Positions 6,394 to 8,735 of a stretch of DNA of 8,735 nt are shown one piece after another. The notes beneath the pieces are model-generated. The model was given only the letters and a program-made list of their open reading frames with translations. It was not told the DNA's origin and made no database searches. Source of the stretch: an uncultured Gemmiger sp. (lineage in GTDB: Bacteria > Bacillota > Clostridia > Oscillospirales > Ruminococcaceae); NCBI GenBank assembly GCA_944382805.1, contig CALWNS010000151.1, forward strand, positions 1-8,735, read 5' to 3'. The position numbers were made by a program, and so were the translations under genes. Each line of letters begins with the position of its first letter. Position 1 is the first letter of the stretch.

Positions 6394-6400
6394 CCCGGCC

Positions 6401-7024
6401 ATGGACAGCTATTTTGAACAGCAGGCCGCCCGCTGGGACACGCCGGCCCGCATCCGGCGCGCCCGGCGCATCGCGCAGGAGATCCGCCTGCGCGCGGGCG
6501 TCGCGCGCTGCCGCGTAGCAATGGAACTGGGCAGCGGCACGGGCCTGGTCGGCTTTGCGCTGGCCGATTGCGCGCAGACCCTGATCCTGAGCGACCCTTC
6601 GGCGGCTATGTGCGCCGTCCTGCGCGCCAAAGCCGCAGCCTATCGCGGCCCCGCCGCGGTCCGAGTCTGCCAGGCCCCGCCCGGTCGGCTGCCCGACCCG
6701 CCCGCGCCGTGCGGCCTGATCTTCCATTCCATGGCCCTGCACCATGTGCGGGACCTGGGCGCGGCGCTGCGGCAGTCCTGCCAAATGCTGGCGCCCGGCG
6801 GCTGCCTGTGCTTTGTGGATATGGAGCCGGTCAGCCGCGCATTCCACGCCGACCACCCGGACTTTGCCGGCTATGACGGCTTTGACCAGGCCGCCCTGCG
6901 CGCCGCGTTGGAAAAAGCTGGCTTTTCCGGCGTGCGTTCCGCGGCGTTCCTCCGCGACCAAAAAGTGATCGACGGCCGCGCGCATCCGTTTACGCTGTTC
7001 TGGATGTGCGGGACCAAACCGTAG
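6401..7024 (+). CDS. Class I SAM-dependent methyltransferase
   Basis: A 207-residue protein with a compact class I methyltransferase fold. Motif I is ELGSGTGLVG (42-51) for SAM binding, with the acidic Asp65 in LILSDPS at the end of the next strand. MALHHVRD (111-118) and LAPGGCLCFVDMEP (130-143) match the later motifs of methyltransferase type 11/12 enzymes. The ATG at 6401, seven bases after the permease stop, is preferred to an in-frame GTG at 6368 inside the permease gene. There is no clear ribosome binding site, so translation is probably coupled. It is the last gene before the terminator. Its substrate is unknown, and nothing links it to the acid pathway except position. The protein is rich in Ala, Arg and Cys, in line with the high GC content. 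Confidence 0.85.
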   Translation: MDSYFEQQAARWDTPARIRRARRIAQEIRLRAGVARCRVAMELGSGTGLVGFALADCAQTLILSDPSAAMCAVLRAKAAAYRGPAAVRVCQAPPGRLPDPPAPCGLIFHSMALHHVRDLGAALRQSCQMLAPGGCLCFVDMEPVSRAFHADHPDFAGYDGFDQAALRAALEKAGFSGVRSAAFLRDQKVIDGRAHPFTLFWMCGTKP

Positions 7025-7048
7025 CGGCGGCCCGCCTGCCGGCGCAAG

Positions 7049-7080
7049 AGCACGGTGCTTTTTGCATCGTGCTTTTTGTT
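7049..7080 (+). terminator. Intrinsic terminator of the catabolic operon
   Basis: AGCACGGTGC (7049-7058) pairs with GCATCGTGCT (7064-7073), nine Watson-Crick pairs plus one G-U, around a TTTTT loop, followed by TTTT-G-TT. The stem can extend by a few A-U pairs into the T run. It lies 24 bases after the methyltransferase stop and separates the catabolic operon from the polysaccharide genes. Confidence 0.85.
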
Positions 7081-7231
7081 ATGCTTGACACGCGACCAAA
7101 TAACTAATACGGCGTGTATAGCGCACCCGCCCCGCCGTCAAAACCGCTGCGGCCATGCAAAAAACTGCGCAAAACAGGGGAGGGCACCGACATCCTGGCA
7201 GGAATTTCCGCCGCAAACCCCCGTAAAGCGG
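7081..7231. other. Intergenic region before the glycosyltransferase promoter
   Basis: No gene is supported between the terminator and the next promoter. A TTGACA at 7085-7090 has no -10 box at a suitable distance. An open frame runs in phase into the glycosyltransferase from a TTG at 7055, but it starts inside the terminator and crosses the promoter, so it is not coding. I see nothing else that is clear here. Confidence 0.55.
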
Positions 7232-7260
7232 TTGCGAACGGCGGGCAAGTGCGCTATAAT
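7232..7260 (+). promoter_or_regulatory. Sigma-A promoter of the glycosyltransferase unit
   Basis: A -35 box TTGCGA (7232-7237) and a perfect -10 box TATAAT (7255-7260) are separated by 17 bases. The expected start is near 7267, giving a leader of about 85 bases before the ATG at 7352. It lies just after the terminator of the previous operon, so this is an independent transcription unit. Confidence 0.8.
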
Positions 7261-7277
7261 GGTAGATAATTGGGTTT

Positions 7278-7295
7278 CGTGCAGCCATCTGCGCG
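7278..7295 (+). repeat. Leader hairpin 1
   Basis: CGTGCAG (7278-7284) and CTGCGCG (7289-7295) pair over seven positions, one of them G-U in RNA, around the tetraloop CCAT. It lies about 11 bases into the predicted leader. It may be structural or part of a regulatory leader together with the next repeat. Confidence 0.4.
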
Positions 7296-7303
7296 CCGAA
7301 ACA

Positions 7304-7325
7304 CAACGTAATATATATTATGTTG
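7304..7325. promoter_or_regulatory. AT-rich inverted repeat, operator or leader hairpin 2
   Basis: The arms CAACGTAATAT (7304-7314) and ATATTATGTTG (7315-7325) match at ten of eleven positions with no spacer, and the one mismatch is a G-U pair in RNA. An AT-rich near-perfect 22-base palindrome in otherwise GC-rich DNA, about 37 bases after the predicted start, could be a repressor operator. A hairpin with no loop is less favourable, so a protein-binding site seems more likely. No candidate regulator is visible. Confidence 0.5.
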
Positions 7326-7351
7326 CAAACGCCGAACGAAAGGGATCTTGT

Positions 7352-8227
7352 ATGGTCGGCATCGTCATTTCAAACTATAACGGCTGGTCGGATACGGTCA
7401 AGTGCCTGGAAAGCCTGCGGCGGCAGACGTTCCGGGACTTCCGCATCTACCTGATCGACGATGCCTCCACGGACGATTCCCCCGCGCAGCTGCGCGCGGC
7501 CCTGCAGCCCGGCGATGTCTTTCTGCCGCAGGCGCGCAACCTGGGTTTTGCGGTGGCCAACAACCTGGGCGTCCGCCGCGCATTGCAGGACGGCGCGGAC
7601 GCGGTGCTGCTGCTCAACAATGACACCGTATGCGCTCCGGATATGCTGGAACAGCTGCTGCGGCACACGCCGCCCGGCGCGGTGTCCTGCCCCAAAATGC
7701 TGTTCATGGACCCGCCGGATGAAATCTGGTTCGCCGGCGGCACGCTGGACCGCCGCCGCTGCACCGTCACCCACGAGGGCGGTCACGCCAAGGACGGCCC
7801 GGCCTACAACCAAAAGCGGCAGGTCAGCTTTATCACGTTCTGCTGCGTGCTGCTGCCGCGCACGGTGATCGAGCAGGTCGGCTGCCTGGACGAAAGCCTG
7901 TTCATGTACTGCGAGGATGTGGACTACTGCCTGCGCCTGGCCGATGCCGGCATACCGCTGTGGTACATCCCGCAGGCCAGGCTTTGGCACAAGGCAGGCG
8001 GCACGGCGGGCGGGATGCTCTCGGTATATTACATCACGCGCAACACACTGGCGCTGCGCTGCCGCGGGCGCTCGCGGGCCTTCCGCTGGGGACAGACGGC
8101 CAAAGCGCTGCTGACCGGCGGCGCCGGCTGCCTGGCCGCCGCGCTGCTGGGCCACCGCCACGGCCGCAGCTACGGCCGCTGGCGCGGCGCGGTGGACTTC
8201 GCCAAAGGCGTTACAGGGCGGATGTAA
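7352..8227 (+). CDS. Family 2 glycosyltransferase, rhamnosyltransferase-like
   Basis: A 291-residue cytoplasmic glycosyltransferase of the GT-A fold, family 2, closest in style to WbbL/RfbF-type rhamnosyltransferases of surface polysaccharide synthesis. Motifs in order: ISNYNGW (6-12), LIDDASTDDS (34-43) for the nucleotide, ARNLGFAVANN (61-71), LLLNNDT (86-92) holding the metal-binding acidic site, FITFCCVLLPR (160-170), and ESLFMYCEDVDYCLR (181-195) with the likely catalytic acid pair Glu188/Asp189, then WHKAGG (212-217). The C-terminal part resembles the short basic tail common in this group, with no clear transmembrane anchor. The ATG at 7352 follows AAAGGGA (7339-7345), and the GT fold begins at residue 2, so it is chosen over upstream in-frame starts. 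With the RgpF-like gene 24 bases downstream it marks the beginning of a rhamnose-rich polysaccharide locus. The sugar donor is inferred from the family, not proven. Confidence 0.88.
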   Translation: MVGIVISNYNGWSDTVKCLESLRRQTFRDFRIYLIDDASTDDSPAQLRAALQPGDVFLPQARNLGFAVANNLGVRRALQDGADAVLLLNNDTVCAPDMLEQLLRHTPPGAVSCPKMLFMDPPDEIWFAGGTLDRRRCTVTHEGGHAKDGPAYNQKRQVSFITFCCVLLPRTVIEQVGCLDESLFMYCEDVDYCLRLADAGIPLWYIPQARLWHKAGGTAGGMLSVYYITRNTLALRCRGRSRAFRWGQTAKALLTGGAGCLAAALLGHRHGRSYGRWRGAVDFAKGVTGRM

Positions 8228-8251
8228 AGATGAAGGAAAGGAACAAGCAAT

Positions 8252-8735
8252 ATGAAAAGAATTGCGATTTATTCGTTTTTTGACAAGGAAGGAATCGTGG
8301 ATGAATATGTCCCATACCTGTTGGAGGATTTGTGTAAAAATATCGACCGGCTTATCATCGTTTGCAACGGCGTATTGAATCCAGAAGGGAGAAAGAGACT
8401 ACGTCAGTTTACAAATGAAGTTTTTGTCCGTGAAAACAAGGGATTTGATGCGGGAGCATATCAGGACGTGCTTCTCCATGATTTGTCATGGCAGGAACTG
8501 GATGAATATGATGAACTTCTTTTGCTGAATGATACGTTTTATGGACCGTTTTATCCGTTCTCGGAGATGTTCGGTGCAATGGAATCAAAGGACTGTGATT
8601 TTTGGGGTATCACGATCCACGGTAAAACCAACGCGCGTATACATGGGATAGATATGGATGGCATCCCAGAGCACGTACAATCTTATTTTATTGCATTTCG
8701 TCATAATTTGTTTATAGGCAGAGAGTTTCGGCGTT
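8252..8735 (+). CDS. RgpF-like (rhamnan synthesis protein F) protein, 5' part
   Basis: The frame stays open from the ATG at 8252 to the window edge, giving 161 codons of a longer protein. It begins MKRIAIYSFFDKEG and carries segments typical of the RgpF family: LIIVCNG (34-40), ENKGFDAGAY (61-70), LLLLNDTFYGPFYPF (89-103), DFWGIT (116-121) and HVQSYFIAF (141-149). RgpF proteins take part in building rhamnose-containing cell-wall polysaccharides and resemble glycosyltransferases. A ribosome binding site AAGGAAAGG (8233-8241) lies ten bases upstream. The coding sequence is much richer in A and T than every other gene here, with many AT-ending codons, which suggests a different origin from its neighbours. 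Confidence 0.88.
   Translation, partial: MKRIAIYSFFDKEGIVDEYVPYLLEDLCKNIDRLIIVCNGVLNPEGRKRLRQFTNEVFVRENKGFDAGAYQDVLLHDLSWQELDEYDELLLLNDTFYGPFYPFSEMFGAMESKDCDFWGITIHGKTNARIHGIDMDGIPEHVQSYFIAFRHNLFIGREFRR

Noticed and set aside
6368..6400. GTG start for the methyltransferase inside the permease gene
   Set aside because: The added residues (MRCCCTGCDPA) resemble no methyltransferase N-terminus and come from the permease coding sequence; the ATG at 6401 is a better start.
7085..7090. TTGACA as a second promoter after the operon terminator
   Set aside because: The nearest -10-like sequences (TAATAC and TGTATA) are at unsuitable distances of 14 and 24 bases, while a well-formed promoter lies at 7232-7260.
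7055..7351. 99-residue N-terminal extension of the glycosyltransferase
   Set aside because: It would start in the terminator hairpin and span a strong promoter; the conserved GT-A fold begins right after the ATG at 7352, which has its own ribosome binding site.

Overview
The window is GC-rich, tightly packed DNA with strong AGGAGG-type ribosome binding sites and clear sigma-A type promoters. This looks most like a high-GC member of the Firmicutes (Clostridia), possibly a gut anaerobe. The taxonomic guess is an inference; no rRNA or other marker gene is present.

Left edge (1-364): the first five codons of a gene on the minus strand, with its own ribosome binding site and promoter. They read MVTIK, which is how many LacI-family repressors begin. 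A GC-rich palindromic intergenic region follows, then a plus-strand promoter (257-285) with an inverted repeat just downstream of the expected start site (297-317). This is the layout of a regulator gene divergent from the operon it controls.

Central operon (365-7024): six genes in a row look like a catabolic unit. They are an AtuA-family (DUF1446) protein, a separate small AtuA-like C-terminal domain protein, a family III (CaiB/BaiF) CoA-transferase, the large and small subunits of a type II aconitase X (DUF521 plus DUF126), and a SLC13/DASS-type anion permease with two SNT motifs. A class I SAM-dependent methyltransferase follows 7 bases later. An intrinsic terminator at 7049-7080 closes the unit. 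The gene set suggests import of an organic acid, activation to a CoA thioester, Fe-S dependent dehydration and further processing by the AtuA pair. I do not recognise a described pathway with this exact set, and this is the most interesting part of the window.

Right end (7081-8735): a second transcription unit has a good promoter (7232-7260) and a leader carrying two inverted repeats. It encodes a family 2 glycosyltransferase of the rhamnosyltransferase type and the first 161 codons of an RgpF-like (rhamnan synthesis protein F) protein. This is the start of a cell-surface polysaccharide locus. Base composition drops sharply at the RgpF-like gene, which suggests a separate origin for that part.
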